Shown here one piece after another: positions 1-10,525 of a stretch of DNA of 64,000 nucleotides (the first letter of the stretch is position 1; each line of letters opens with the position of its first letter). Below the pieces are notes generated by a model. It was not told the origin of the DNA, made no database searches, and was given only the letters and a program-made list of their open reading frames with translations. The DNA is from Streptomyces pyxinicus (GTDB lineage: Bacteria; Actinomycetota; Actinomycetes; Streptomycetales; Streptomycetaceae), in the NCBI RefSeq assembly GCF_024753135.1, contig NZ_JANUGP010000002.1, forward strand, positions 496,001-560,000. The letters run 5' to 3'. The position numbers were made by a program, and so were the translations under genes.

Positions 1-1
1 C

Positions 2-766
2 ACCGCGCCGGACGCGGTGCGCGCCGCGATCGGCGTCACCGGGCAGTTCGCCGCGCTCGACGACCTGCTCACCGCCGAGGAGAACCTGCTCCTGATGGCC
101 GACCTGCTCCGCCTCGGCAAGCGTGAAGGGCATTCGCGGGTACGGGAGTTGCTCCAGCGGTTCGACATCGCGGACGTCGCGCGGCAGCGGGCCGCGACGT
201 TCTCCGGCGGTATGCGGCGCCGGCTCGACCTCGCCATGACACTCGTCGGCGATCCTCAGGTGATCTTCCTGGACGAGCCGACGACCGGACTCGACCCGCG
301 CAGTCGCCGCACCATGTGGGACACCGTGCGCTCGCTGGTCGCGGGCGGCACCACCGTCTTCCTCACCACGCAGTACCTGGAGGAGGCCGACCAGCTGGCC
401 GACCGGATCGCCGTCCTCGACGGCGGCCGGATCGTCGCCGAGGGCACCGCCGAGGAGCTGAAGGCGCGGATCCCCGGCAGCCACGTACGGCTGCGGTTCA
501 CCGACCCCGCCGAGTACGAGCGCGCGACCGGCGCCCTGCCCGGCGCCGCCCTGGACGACGAGAACCTCACCCTGCGGGTGGCGGGCGACGCCGGCCTCGA
601 CGCGCTGCGCGCCCTGCTCGACCGGCTCGACACCGCCGGCGTCCGCACCGCCGGCTTCTCCGTGCACACCCCCGACCTGGACGACGTCTTCCTGACCCTG
701 ACCGGCCAGGGCACCGCCCAGGACGGCCCCGGCACCCCCCTTCGCGTCAAGGAGACCCACCGATGA
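2..766 (+). CDS. ABC drug exporter ATPase, DrrA-like (5' end outside window)
   Basis: ATP-hydrolysing subunit of an ABC-2 type exporter. The window opens inside the gene: the frame is open from base 2 and the Walker A region lies upstream, so the N-terminal third is missing. Visible are the signature FSGGMRRRLDLA, Walker B VIFLDEPTTGLDPRSRR, the TTQYLEEAD switch stretch and a C-terminal DrrA-type extension ending in a DLDDVFLTLTG motif, which is typical of daunorubicin-resistance ATPases. The stop overlaps the start of the permease (ATGA), so the two are translationally coupled. The substrate cannot be told from sequence; the DrrA assignment rests on the C-terminal motif and the neighbours. 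Confidence 0.93.
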   Translation, partial: TAPDAVRAAIGVTGQFAALDDLLTAEENLLLMADLLRLGKREGHSRVRELLQRFDIADVARQRAATFSGGMRRRLDLAMTLVGDPQVIFLDEPTTGLDPRSRRTMWDTVRSLVAGGTTVFLTTQYLEEADQLADRIAVLDGGRIVAEGTAEELKARIPGSHVRLRFTDPAEYERATGALPGAALDDENLTLRVAGDAGLDALRALLDRLDTAGVRTAGFSVHTPDLDDVFLTLTGQGTAQDGPGTPLRVKETHR

Positions 767-1545
767 GCAGCCTCACCTACGCCGTGCACGACTCGATGAC
801 GATGCTGCGGCGCAACCTCCGACACGCGATCCGCTATCCGGCCGTCGGCCTCGGCAGTGCCATGATGCCGATCCTGATGCTGCTGTTGTTCGTGTACGCC
901 TTCGGGGACGCGCTCGGCGCCGGGCTCGGCGGCGGACGGGACGCCTACCTGGAGTACCTGACACCCGGCGTCATCGTCATGGGCGTGGCCGCCGGTTCGA
1001 TGTCGACCTCGATCGCGGTCTGCTCCGACATGACCGAGGGCATCATCAACCGCTTCCGCACCATGGACATCACCCGTTCCTCCTTCATGACGGGCCATGT
1101 CATCGGCAGCGTCGTCCAGACCATGAGCTGCATGGTCCTGGTGGTCGGGGTCGCGCTCGGCCTCGGGTTCCGGCCGGACGCGAACCCGCTGGAGTGGCTG
1201 GCCGCCGCCGGTCTCCTCGCGGCCATCGCGTTCGCGGTGACCTGGCTGTCGGTGGCGCTCGGCCTGATCTCCAAGACCGTCGAGTCCGCCAGCAACAAGC
1301 CCCTGCTGATCCAGTTCCTGCCGTTCCTCGGCTCCGCCTTCGTACCGGCCGGCTCCATGTCCCCCGGCCTGCGCTGGTTCGCCGAGCACCAGCCGTTCAC
1401 GCCGATGACCGAGACCCTGCGCGGCCTCCTCACCGGCTCGGCGATCGGCGACGACGCCTGGATCTCGCTCGCCTGGTGCGCCGGCATCGCCGTGGTGGGG
1501 TACGTCTGGTCCCGCTCCCTCTTCAACAGCACCAGCAAGCGCTGA
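763..1545 (+). CDS. ABC-2 type exporter permease, DrrB-like
   Basis: Membrane subunit paired with the ATPase it overlaps by 4 bases. The 260-residue product has the ABC-2 layout of about six hydrophobic segments: one near residues 30-45, several between 65 and 165, one near 185 and one at the C-terminus. An EGIINRFRTM stretch after the second hydrophobic segment and the SVALGLISKTVESAS region are typical of DrrB-type permeases. The ATG at 763 is preceded by AAGGAGA. With the preceding ATPase and the following UvrA-like gene it forms a DrrA-DrrB-DrrC-like set. Export of a hydrophobic drug or metabolite is inferred; the substrate is unknown. Confidence 0.93.
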   Translation: MSSLTYAVHDSMTMLRRNLRHAIRYPAVGLGSAMMPILMLLLFVYAFGDALGAGLGGGRDAYLEYLTPGVIVMGVAAGSMSTSIAVCSDMTEGIINRFRTMDITRSSFMTGHVIGSVVQTMSCMVLVVGVALGLGFRPDANPLEWLAAAGLLAAIAFAVTWLSVALGLISKTVESASNKPLLIQFLPFLGSAFVPAGSMSPGLRWFAEHQPFTPMTETLRGLLTGSAIGDDAWISLAWCAGIAVVGYVWSRSLFNSTSKR

Positions 1546-1600
1546 GGCGACGGCACCACCACGCGCCGAACGGCCCGGTTCCGCCCTGCTGTCGCCGGCC

Positions 1601-1640
1601 GGCCGGAACCAGGACCCCGCGGTCGGAACCAGGACCCCGC
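1601..1640. repeat. perfectly adjacent 20-bp tandem duplication
   Basis: The 20-mer GGCCGGAACCAGGACCCCGC is followed at once by a second copy differing only at the third base (C to T). It lies between the permease stop and the UvrA-like start, about 115 bases before that start. It could be a doubled regulator site or chance slippage; no function is shown. Confidence 0.7.
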
Positions 1641-1753
1641 GCCCGGCCCGAACCGGTCAGAATCGGAGAAGCGTCCCCCGGACCCGTGCGGCTAGCGTGG
1701 CGGAGGCGAGCGCGGCGGTGAGCGCGGTGGCGGGACCGAGGGACGGAGAGACG

Positions 1754-4129
<2,376 letters not shown>

Positions 4130-4474
4130 GCCGTAGCGGCCTGATCCATTCCTCCAGCACCGCGAAGTCGGCGTCGGTGAGCCCCACGCGCTGGTCGACC
4201 CGGTGCGGCAGGGCCGGCCCGGGGTGGTGACGGGCGGTCCAGACGCGGTCGGCTTAGGTGATCTCGTCGTCCACCCGGACGAAGGGCCGGCCGGCGGCCC
4301 AGGCCACCAGGGGCCGCGTCTTCCAGTGCGGCGGGCCGGGCGGTACGTCCTCCTCAGGCCAGGTCACGACCGGCAGCGGGGGCAGGCCGAGCCGGGGCGC
4401 GAGTTCGGTGTCGGCGTCGTCCATCCAGGTCGTGGCCCACACCAGCTCGGCGCCCAGCGCGGCGAGCCGGGGTC

Positions 4475-4599
4475 CTAGGTGTGCTGTCCGGACAGGTTGG
4501 TGACGCGGCTGGCTGGTGTTCGGCCGTCGATGCCGGTGTGGGGCCGGTGCGGCGAGAGTGCGTGCATGGCGTCGCGCGGCAGACGGGAATGGTCAGACA
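4475..4599 (-). mobile_element. IS481-family transposase C-terminal relic
   Basis: Inside the HAD pseudogene, a minus-strand frame ends in HRPHTGIDGRTPASRV followed by TNLSGQHT and a TAG at 4475. This closely matches the usual C-terminus of IS481-type DDE transposases (HRPHxxLGGxxPxSRV then xNxxGQxx). Only about 35 residues remain, so it is an internally deleted copy. The outer edges read TGTCTGACC on one side and TGTGCTGTCC on the other, a possible degraded terminal inverted repeat. Flanking GGGCC and GGACC could be a worn target duplication. Confidence 0.65.
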
Positions 4600-4749
4600 G
4601 GCCCGAGCGCCGGGTCGACCCGGGACAGCAGCGGGTGACCCACGGCCGGAGCCGGCGGGGGTCCGTGGACCGGGAAGGTGCGGTCCGCCGCCCCGAACGG
4701 CAGGAGCGGGCCGTCGACGTCGAGGAAGAGCGGCACCACGGCGCGGGGC

Positions 4750-5373
4750 TCAGTCCTCGAACCCCGCCGCCCGCAAGGCCGTCTCGACGCGGGTGCGGTG
4801 GGCCTTCTCCCAGTCGTCCAGGGTCTGTTCGGCCTCCTTGGCGAGTTTGGCGCGGGCGGAGCGGAGGGTTTCCGGGGCGAGGGCGGACGGTACGGCGACC
4901 ACGCCCTCCTCGTCCGCGACGACCACGTCACCGGAGGCGACCAGGACGCCCCCGCAGCGGGCGGAGACGGGGAAGGGCCGGGCCGCCTTCTTGGCGCCCG
5001 GGATGGGGATGACGCCACGGGCGAAGACCGGGAAGCCCAGTTCGCGGGCCTCGCCGAGGTCGCGGATCAGGCCGTCCAGGACGAACGCGGCGATGCCGTT
5101 GCGCTGGGCGATCGCGCACACGTTGCCGCCGGCCAGCGCGTAGTCCAGGTCGCCGGACTCGACCACGAGGACCGAGCCGGGCGCGGCCCGGTAGATGGCC
5201 GCGTGCAGCATCAGGTTGTCGCCGGGCGGACAGCTGACGGTGAACGCCGGCCCGGCGACCCGCGGCACCGGCCCCCACAGCGGCCGTATCCCGATGTCCA
5301 TGACCCACTCCCGGCCGAGCAGTTCGGCGAGCGTGGTGGTCGGTGTCTCCTGGAACTCCGCTGCGTCGATCAT
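4750..5373 (-). CDS. RraA-like / HMG aldolase family protein
   Basis: 207-residue cytosolic protein of the RraA-like superfamily, which covers RNase E inhibitor RraA and 4-hydroxy-4-methyl-2-oxoglutarate/oxaloacetate aldolases. Family hallmarks are GPAFTVSCPPGDNLMLHAAI, GDLDYALAGGNVCAIAQRNG, the VLDGLIRDLGEA stretch (the R-D pair that binds the metal and substrate in aldolases) and GDVVVADEEGVVAVP near residue 150. It lies 18 bases downstream of the HelD-like gene on the same strand and 10 bases before the HAD pseudogene, so co-transcription is likely. Aldolase activity is more probable than RNase E control, but the sequence alone does not decide. Confidence 0.85.
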   Translation of the reverse strand: MIDAAEFQETPTTTLAELLGREWVMDIGIRPLWGPVPRVAGPAFTVSCPPGDNLMLHAAIYRAAPGSVLVVESGDLDYALAGGNVCAIAQRNGIAAFVLDGLIRDLGEARELGFPVFARGVIPIPGAKKAARPFPVSARCGGVLVASGDVVVADEEGVVAVPSALAPETLRSARAKLAKEAEQTLDDWEKAHRTRVETALRAAGFED

Positions 5374-5391
5374 GCCGTCACGCTACTCCGG

Positions 5392-7464
5392 TCAGCACGG
5401 CAGCGGCCGGGAGTGGACGACGTCCAGGCGGGAGACCGCGCGGGTCAGGACGACGTACAGCCGGTGCGCGCCGCGTTCCTCGGCCTCGACGACGGCGGCC
5501 GGCTCGACGGCGATCACGTGGTCGTACTCCAGCCCCTTGACCAGGCTCGCGGGGACCAACGTCACGCGGGCACCGAGGGTGTCGGGGCCGGCGGTCTCCA
5601 CCCCGGCGGCGGCGAGGGCGCGCTGGAGGGCGGGCAGGTCCGGGTCGGCCGCGATCACGGCGATGGAGCCCTCGTGGGCGAGGGCCGCGCGGACGGCGGT
5701 GACGGTGGCGCCCTGCACGTCGTCCGTGGGGCGCAGGGTCAGTTCGCCGTCCGTGCGCAGGGAGCGGGCGGCCGGGACGGCGACGTCCAGGCGGGCGAGG
5801 AGCCGGTTGGCGAGCGCGAGGACCGCCCCGGGCACCCGGAACCCGGCGGTCAGCGCCACCACCGCCGCGTCCGGTCTGCCCAGGTGGCGCAGGTGGACGG
5901 ACCAGTCGCGGGCCGCCCACGGGGTGGTGCCCTGGGCCAGGTCGCCGAGGACGGTCAGCGAGCCGAAGGCGGCCCGGCGGGCGATGGCCCGGCACTCCAT
6001 GGGCGAGAGGTCCTGGGCCTCGTCCACCACAATGTGCCCGTGCCCTTCGGGGTGTTCGATCAGCCCGGCCAGCTCGTCCAGCAGCACCAGGTCGGCCGCC
6101 GACCAGCGGGCCGACCGGTACGAGCGCGGCGGACGCGGCCAGTGCAGCGCCGCCCGCTCCGCCGCGTCCAGCAGACCGTCGGCCGCACCCGCCAACGCCT
6201 CGCCGTCGGTGAGGAGTTCGGCGAGGATCTCCTCCGGGCGGACCCGGGGCCAGACCGCGTCGAGCTGGTCGGTGACCGGCCGGCAGCGCTCGACGCGGCG
6301 GACCCAGGAGGCCGGCCGGAGTCCGGAGCGCCGTTCGGCCCGGTCGCGCAGGAGCCGTACCACCCGGGCGCGCACGCGCTCGCGGCCGGTGCCGTACGGC
6401 GGCTGCTCGGCGCGCACCTGGTCCACCACGGCCGCCAGTTCGCCGGCGGACACCCGCCACCGGGCCGGGCCCTCCGCGACGACCAGGTCCCGCGCGGCCC
6501 CGGCGGCCACCCGCGCGTACAGCGCCCGGCGCAGCACCTCCGCCATGCGGGCGTCGTGCTTGACGCGCGCGGTGTCCGCCGGGTCGGTGCCGGTGACCGG
6601 GTGGCGGGCGATCTCGCCGAGCAGCGTGGACTGGCGCACGCCCGTCTCGCCGAGGGCGGGCAGCACCTCGGCGATGTACCCGAGGAAGGTGGGGTTGGGG
6701 CCGAGGATGAGCAGGCCGGAGCGCCGCAGCCGCTCGGGGTGGGTGTAGAGGAGGTAGGCCGCGCGGTGCAGGCCGACGGCGGTCTTGCCGGTGCCGGGGG
6801 CGCCCTGCACGCACACCGAGTCGGCGAGGCCGGCCCGTACCAGGTCGTCCTGTTCGGGCTGGATGGTGGCGGCGATGTCCCGCATGGGCCCGACCCGGGG
6901 CCGCTCGATCTCGCGGGCCACGATGGCGCTGTCCACGATGGCGCTGTCCACGATGGCGCTGTCCCGGGTCTCGCCCCGGTCCAGGTGCTCGTCCTCCAGG
7001 CCGGTCAGGTCGGCCGAGTCGCCCCGGCTGCCGGGCGCCCAGCCGAACCGGCGCCGTACCGCCACGCCCTGCGGCGCACGGGCACTGGCCTGGTAGAAGG
7101 CGCGGGAGACGGGGGCCCGCCAGTCGATCACGAGGGGCGGGGCGGCCGGGTCCTCGGTGATCCGGGTCCGGCCGAGGTGGTAGTGCTGCCCGCCGTGCCC
7201 GGGTGCGTCGTCCGCGAAGTCGAGGCGGCCGAAGAACAGCGGGCCGGGCGGGAGTTCGCGCATCGCCGCGGCCCGGCTGCGCAGCCGGTACCCGAGCACT
7301 TCGGCGTCGGCCCCGGAGGCGGAGACGTCCTCGCCGGTGACGACCTGCTCCGCGGCTCCCTCGACCATGGCGGCGAGCGCGGTCCGGCAGGCCTCGTGGT
7401 GGGCGCGCTCGGCACGCAGGACGGATTCGAGGGCGGGTTCGAGGGCGGGGTGGGGTGACGTCAT
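5392..7464 (-). CDS. HelD-like RNA polymerase-associated ATPase
   Basis: 690-residue UvrD-type motor of the HelD/HelR family, which removes stalled RNA polymerase from DNA and in some actinomycetes gives rifamycin tolerance. Walker A GAPGTGKTAVG is at 221-231, Walker B HIVVDEAQDLSPME near 480, and motifs V and VI (LVKGLEYDHVIAVEP, LYVVLTRA) near the C-terminus. The N-terminal 60 residues form the charged, helical region expected of the secondary-channel coiled coil. Residues 168-182 are three exact copies of DSAIV. The start is set by AAGGTGGGG just upstream of the ATG at 7464. It follows a TetR gene after a 53-base AT-rich gap. No rifamycin-associated element was seen upstream. Confidence 0.9.
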   Translation of the reverse strand: MTSPHPALEPALESVLRAERAHHEACRTALAAMVEGAAEQVVTGEDVSASGADAEVLGYRLRSRAAAMRELPPGPLFFGRLDFADDAPGHGGQHYHLGRTRITEDPAAPPLVIDWRAPVSRAFYQASARAPQGVAVRRRFGWAPGSRGDSADLTGLEDEHLDRGETRDSAIVDSAIVDSAIVAREIERPRVGPMRDIAATIQPEQDDLVRAGLADSVCVQGAPGTGKTAVGLHRAAYLLYTHPERLRRSGLLILGPNPTFLGYIAEVLPALGETGVRQSTLLGEIARHPVTGTDPADTARVKHDARMAEVLRRALYARVAAGAARDLVVAEGPARWRVSAGELAAVVDQVRAEQPPYGTGRERVRARVVRLLRDRAERRSGLRPASWVRRVERCRPVTDQLDAVWPRVRPEEILAELLTDGEALAGAADGLLDAAERAALHWPRPPRSYRSARWSAADLVLLDELAGLIEHPEGHGHIVVDEAQDLSPMECRAIARRAAFGSLTVLGDLAQGTTPWAARDWSVHLRHLGRPDAAVVALTAGFRVPGAVLALANRLLARLDVAVPAARSLRTDGELTLRPTDDVQGATVTAVRAALAHEGSIAVIAADPDLPALQRALAAAGVETAGPDTLGARVTLVPASLVKGLEYDHVIAVEPAAVVEAEERGAHRLYVVLTRAVSRLDVVHSRPLPC

Positions 7465-7494
7465 GGCCCCACCTTACGAGAAAGTTGTGACCGA

Positions 7495-7508
7495 GTTAAG
7501 TTTTTAAC
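7495..7508. promoter_or_regulatory. AT-rich inverted repeat before the HelD-like gene
   Basis: GTTAA-GTTT-TTAAC lies in the short gap between the TetR gene and the HelD-like gene, in sequence much richer in A and T than its surroundings. It may be an operator of the adjacent TetR protein or part of a promoter internal to the operon. Evidence is symmetry and position only. Confidence 0.3.
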
Positions 7509-7517
7509 CGGGTATCA

Positions 7518-8126
7518 CTAGTTGTCGAGCACCGCCAGCACCGCCGCCAGCCGCCCGAACGCCCGCTCCGCCGCCCGCACCGCGTCCGGCGCCACCCGCT
7601 CGACGTCCTCCCCCGCCGCGATCCGCCGCCAATTGTCCTGCGCCAGGATCCGCTGGACGGCGATGATCTGCCCGGCCGCCAGCCGGGCGTCCAGGTCGCC
7701 GCCCAGCGCCTCGGCCAGTGCCGCCTCCGACCGCTCCAGGTGGCCGTGGGCCCGCGCCACCAGGGACGGGGTGCCGTAGAGCAGGGTGTGGAAGGCCAGC
7801 ACGTCCGGGTGGTCGTTCAGGCCGGTGACCGGGTCGCGGCGCTCCAGGCCAGCGAGGAAGTGGCGGCGCAGCGCGTCCACCGGGTCGGCGGCCCCGGCGA
7901 CGACCCGCGCGGCCTCCGGCTCGTGGTCGGCGATCCGGTGCAGGACCAGGTCCTCCTTGGCCGGGAAGTACCGGAAGAGGGTCGGCTTGGAGATCCCGGC
8001 CGCGGCGGCCACCTCGTTGACGGACACCGCGTCGAAGCCGCGCTCCAGGAACAGCCGTACGGCGGTGTCCGACACGTCCTGGTACATCCGCCGTCTCTTG
8101 CGCTCGCGCAGGCCCATCTCTTCCAT
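7518..8126 (-). CDS. TetR family transcriptional regulator
   Basis: 202-residue DNA-binding repressor. The N-terminal helix-turn-helix reads FDAVSVNEVAAAAGISKPTLFRYFPAKEDL (residues about 31-60; strong TetR_N match). The C-terminal half is a variable ligand domain with no recognisable signature. It starts 9 bases after the stop of the double-phosphotransferase gene and ends 53 bases before the HelD-like gene, all on one strand. It may regulate this operon or the HelD-like gene. An alternative start three codons later (MGLRERK) is equally possible. Confidence 0.9.
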   Translation of the reverse strand: MEEMGLRERKRRRMYQDVSDTAVRLFLERGFDAVSVNEVAAAAGISKPTLFRYFPAKEDLVLHRIADHEPEAARVVAGAADPVDALRRHFLAGLERRDPVTGLNDHPDVLAFHTLLYGTPSLVARAHGHLERSEAALAEALGGDLDARLAAGQIIAVQRILAQDNWRRIAAGEDVERVAPDAVRAAERAFGRLAAVLAVLDN

Positions 8127-8135
8127 GCGGCGAGC

Positions 8136-10334
8136 CTACGCAGCCCCGCCCCCGGGAGGGAGCAGCCCCGGACCGGGCCGGCACGTCAGCCCCAGGGACG
8201 CCGTCGCCGCCGTCAGGGTCATGGCGTAGGAGTCGAGGGCGCGGCGGACGTTCGGGGCGTCCAGGCCGGTGCCGGTGACGAGGCGGTCGAGGTCGACGTA
8301 GGCCGAGCGGACCAGTTCGGTCCAGCGGTACACGGGCCAGTCCTGGCGCCAGCCCTTGGTGAAGCGGGGGTCGAGGCGGTCCGCCCAGCGGCGGAACATG
8401 CGCTCGCGGATCTCCGGCCGGGTGGGGGTGAGGTGCATGTGCCGGACGAGTTCGTAGAGCGGGTCGCCGACCAGGGCCATCTCCCAGTCGATGAGGGTGA
8501 GCGCCGGGTCGTCCTCGCGGCGCACCAGGTTCCAGGGGTTGAGGTCGCCGTGCAGCAGGGCGCGGTCGCGGTCGGTGACCCGGTGCCGGGCGAGGATCTC
8601 CCGCAGCCGGGGCGCGTCGGGCAGGCCGAGCAGCCGGGCGACCCGCCGGGACTCGGGGGGCAGGCCGGCCACCAGGGCGACCAGTTGTCCGCTGAGCCAC
8701 TCGTAGAAGCCCGGCCCGGTGCCGGGCATGGCGAGGGCGGTGTGGTCGACGCGGGTCAGCGCGGCCAGCTGGTCCACCAGGCAGTCGGCCTCGGGCGGGC
8801 GCAGCCCGTGCACCGGGTGCTCGGGGCCCCGGCCTAGGTCGCGGGCGCCCTCGTAGGTGTGGACGGTGAAGCGGTCGCCGGTGTAGCGATGGGCGGGGTC
8901 GGTGGCGTGGCTGGTGCCGAGGGCGAGGACGCGGGGCGCGGCCACCGGCACGCCGGACGCCTCGATGGCGCGCAGGACGGCGTGCTCCCTGAGGAAGCCC
9001 CGCTCGCGGCGCAGGGTGACGGTCGCCTCGCGGCGGACGACCACCGGGAAGGCGGTGCCGGGCACCCGCAGCACGGTGTTGACGTGGGCGGCGCCCTTGA
9101 ACACCCGGTCGGCGGGGGCGGCGCCCTCCAGCAGCAGGGCGTCGGCGACCGCGCGGTGCGGGAAGCCGGGGTGTTCGGGGACGCGCGGGTCCGCCGTCCA
9201 GCCGACGGCCCGCGCGGCGGTGCCCCGGCGCCGGGCCGTGGCGGCGGCGGTACGGCGGAACAGCACCCGCTCGATCTCGTCCTCCTCCGGTACCCGGCCC
9301 AGCCGCAGCGGTTCGGCGGCGGCCAGCAGCGCGGCCCGTACGGCGGCCGTGGCCCGCGCGAGGGCGGCCTCGTCGAAGGCGTCCGCCAGGGAGCGCGCGG
9401 CCCGGATCACGTCGGTGTAGAGGGAGCGGGCGCGCTCGAAGGCGGTGTAGTGCGGCAGGTCCCTGCCGAGTCCCGCCACGGCGGGCGGCCGGGCCCGGCG
9501 TACGGCGGCGGCCCAGGCGTCCACCGCCTCGGACCGCTGGTGGTCCGGGTAGCGCGTGCGGACCAGGTGGACGGCGAGGTCGTGCACGGGGTCGCCGTAC
9601 CCGGCGTGTTCCCAGTCCGGGCAGTGCAGCGGCGGGGTCCCGGCGGCCGGCAGCACGAGGGTGCCGCGGTGCAGGTCGCCGTGGAGGAGGGTGTACGGCC
9701 GCCGGGTCAGCGCCGGGACGCGGTCGGCGAAGCGGCGCAGGGCGTCCTCGGGCACGCCGAGGGCGACGAAGAGGCCGCCGTAGCGGGCGGGTTCCGGCCG
9801 GTGGAGGCGGCGGTCGGTGAGGTGGACCAGCGTGCGCAGGTAGCCCTGGGAGTCGGTGTGGTTGCGGGGCCGGTCGGCGGGCAGCGGCGGCAGCAGCGGG
9901 GCGCGCACCTGGACGATCGCGGCGAACAGCGCGGTGATGTGGTCCAGCAGGGGCCGGCCGACCGGTGCGCCGGGCGGGCACCGGCGCGCGAGTACGACGC
10001 CCTCCACATGGCTGTGGACGGCGTACCCCTCCCCCGCCGCCAGGCACTCCGGCACCGGAAGCAGCCCGCGCAGGGCACGCAGCAGGTCCGGCTCGGGCCA
10101 GGTCCGGGGCGCCACCGTGGCCGCCGCGTCCGGGCGCGGCGCCCGTACGGCCACCAGCGTGCCCGGCTCCCGGCCGAGGGCCCGCGCCACGGGGCCGGTG
10201 AGCGGCACCACGCGGCGGGAACCCCCGGGTTCCGCCGCCAGGGCGCGGGCCACGAACTCGCGGACGACGGCATCCGTCCGCACTCTGCCGGCGTGCCCCC
10301 CGGCCAGGGCTGGAGGAACAGACGGTGCGCCCAC
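8136..10334 (-). CDS. fused double aminoglycoside-phosphotransferase-like protein
   Basis: About 732-residue protein carrying two APH/choline-kinase-like domains in tandem. Domain one has the catalytic loop LLHGDLHRGTLV (about residues 216-227) and CPDWEHAGYGDPVHDLAVHL in place of the DFG region. Domain two has LLHGDLNPWNLV (about 594-605) and TLIDWEMALVGDPLYELVRH. The second loop keeps the full HGDxxxxN set; the first has T where the metal-binding N is expected, so it may be weaker or non-catalytic. GTG 10334 is preferred over GTG 10340 because GGAG then sits 7 bases upstream. The substrate is unknown; small-molecule or antibiotic phosphorylation is inferred. It heads a run of same-strand genes (tetR, HelD-like, RraA-like). 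Confidence 0.8.
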   Translation of the reverse strand: MGAPSVPPALAGGHAGRVRTDAVVREFVARALAAEPGGSRRVVPLTGPVARALGREPGTLVAVRAPRPDAAATVAPRTWPEPDLLRALRGLLPVPECLAAGEGYAVHSHVEGVVLARRCPPGAPVGRPLLDHITALFAAIVQVRAPLLPPLPADRPRNHTDSQGYLRTLVHLTDRRLHRPEPARYGGLFVALGVPEDALRRFADRVPALTRRPYTLLHGDLHRGTLVLPAAGTPPLHCPDWEHAGYGDPVHDLAVHLVRTRYPDHQRSEAVDAWAAAVRRARPPAVAGLGRDLPHYTAFERARSLYTDVIRAARSLADAFDEAALARATAAVRAALLAAAEPLRLGRVPEEDEIERVLFRRTAAATARRRGTAARAVGWTADPRVPEHPGFPHRAVADALLLEGAAPADRVFKGAAHVNTVLRVPGTAFPVVVRREATVTLRRERGFLREHAVLRAIEASGVPVAAPRVLALGTSHATDPAHRYTGDRFTVHTYEGARDLGRGPEHPVHGLRPPEADCLVDQLAALTRVDHTALAMPGTGPGFYEWLSGQLVALVAGLPPESRRVARLLGLPDAPRLREILARHRVTDRDRALLHGDLNPWNLVRREDDPALTLIDWEMALVGDPLYELVRHMHLTPTRPEIRERMFRRWADRLDPRFTKGWRQDWPVYRWTELVRSAYVDLDRLVTGTGLDAPNVRRALDSYAMTLTAATASLGLTCRPGPGLLPPGGGAA

Positions 10335-10370
10335 TGGCACGCTCCGGTTCGGTCACGCGAAGAAGAACGC

Positions 10371-10421
10371 GAGGGAAAGGAAAGGGGGGAAGGAAGAGGG
10401 GAAGGAAAAGGAAGGGAAAGG
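10371..10421. repeat. 51-base pure polypurine tract
   Basis: Every base on the + strand from 10371 to 10421 is A or G, in irregular GGAA/GGGAAAGG runs. The tract lies just upstream of the double-kinase gene, whose mRNA leader would be pyrimidine-rich. Such an AT-elevated homopurine run is unusual in a genome this GC-rich and can form triplex (H-DNA) structures. No gene is apparent in 10341-10525. Confidence 0.8.
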
Positions 10422-10525
10422 TCGGGACGGCCGCTTGGACGCGTCGGCGAGCACGCTATGCCCAGCGGCCGGCCGACACGCCCGGCAACCACGACGAAAC
10501 ACCCCAACGGGTCCGGTGAACGCCG

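Noticed and set aside
4678..7458. 926-codon plus-strand frame opposite the HelD-like gene
   Set aside because: Antisense shadow; the minus strand encodes complete ATPase motifs.
7465..7517. Rifamycin-associated element upstream of the HelD-like gene
   Set aside because: The gap contains only an AT-rich inverted repeat; the long GC-rich palindrome expected of that element is absent.
7504..10356. 950-codon minus-strand frame spanning the TetR and double-kinase genes
   Set aside because: Out of frame with both recognisable proteins; Arg/Pro-rich composition without domains.
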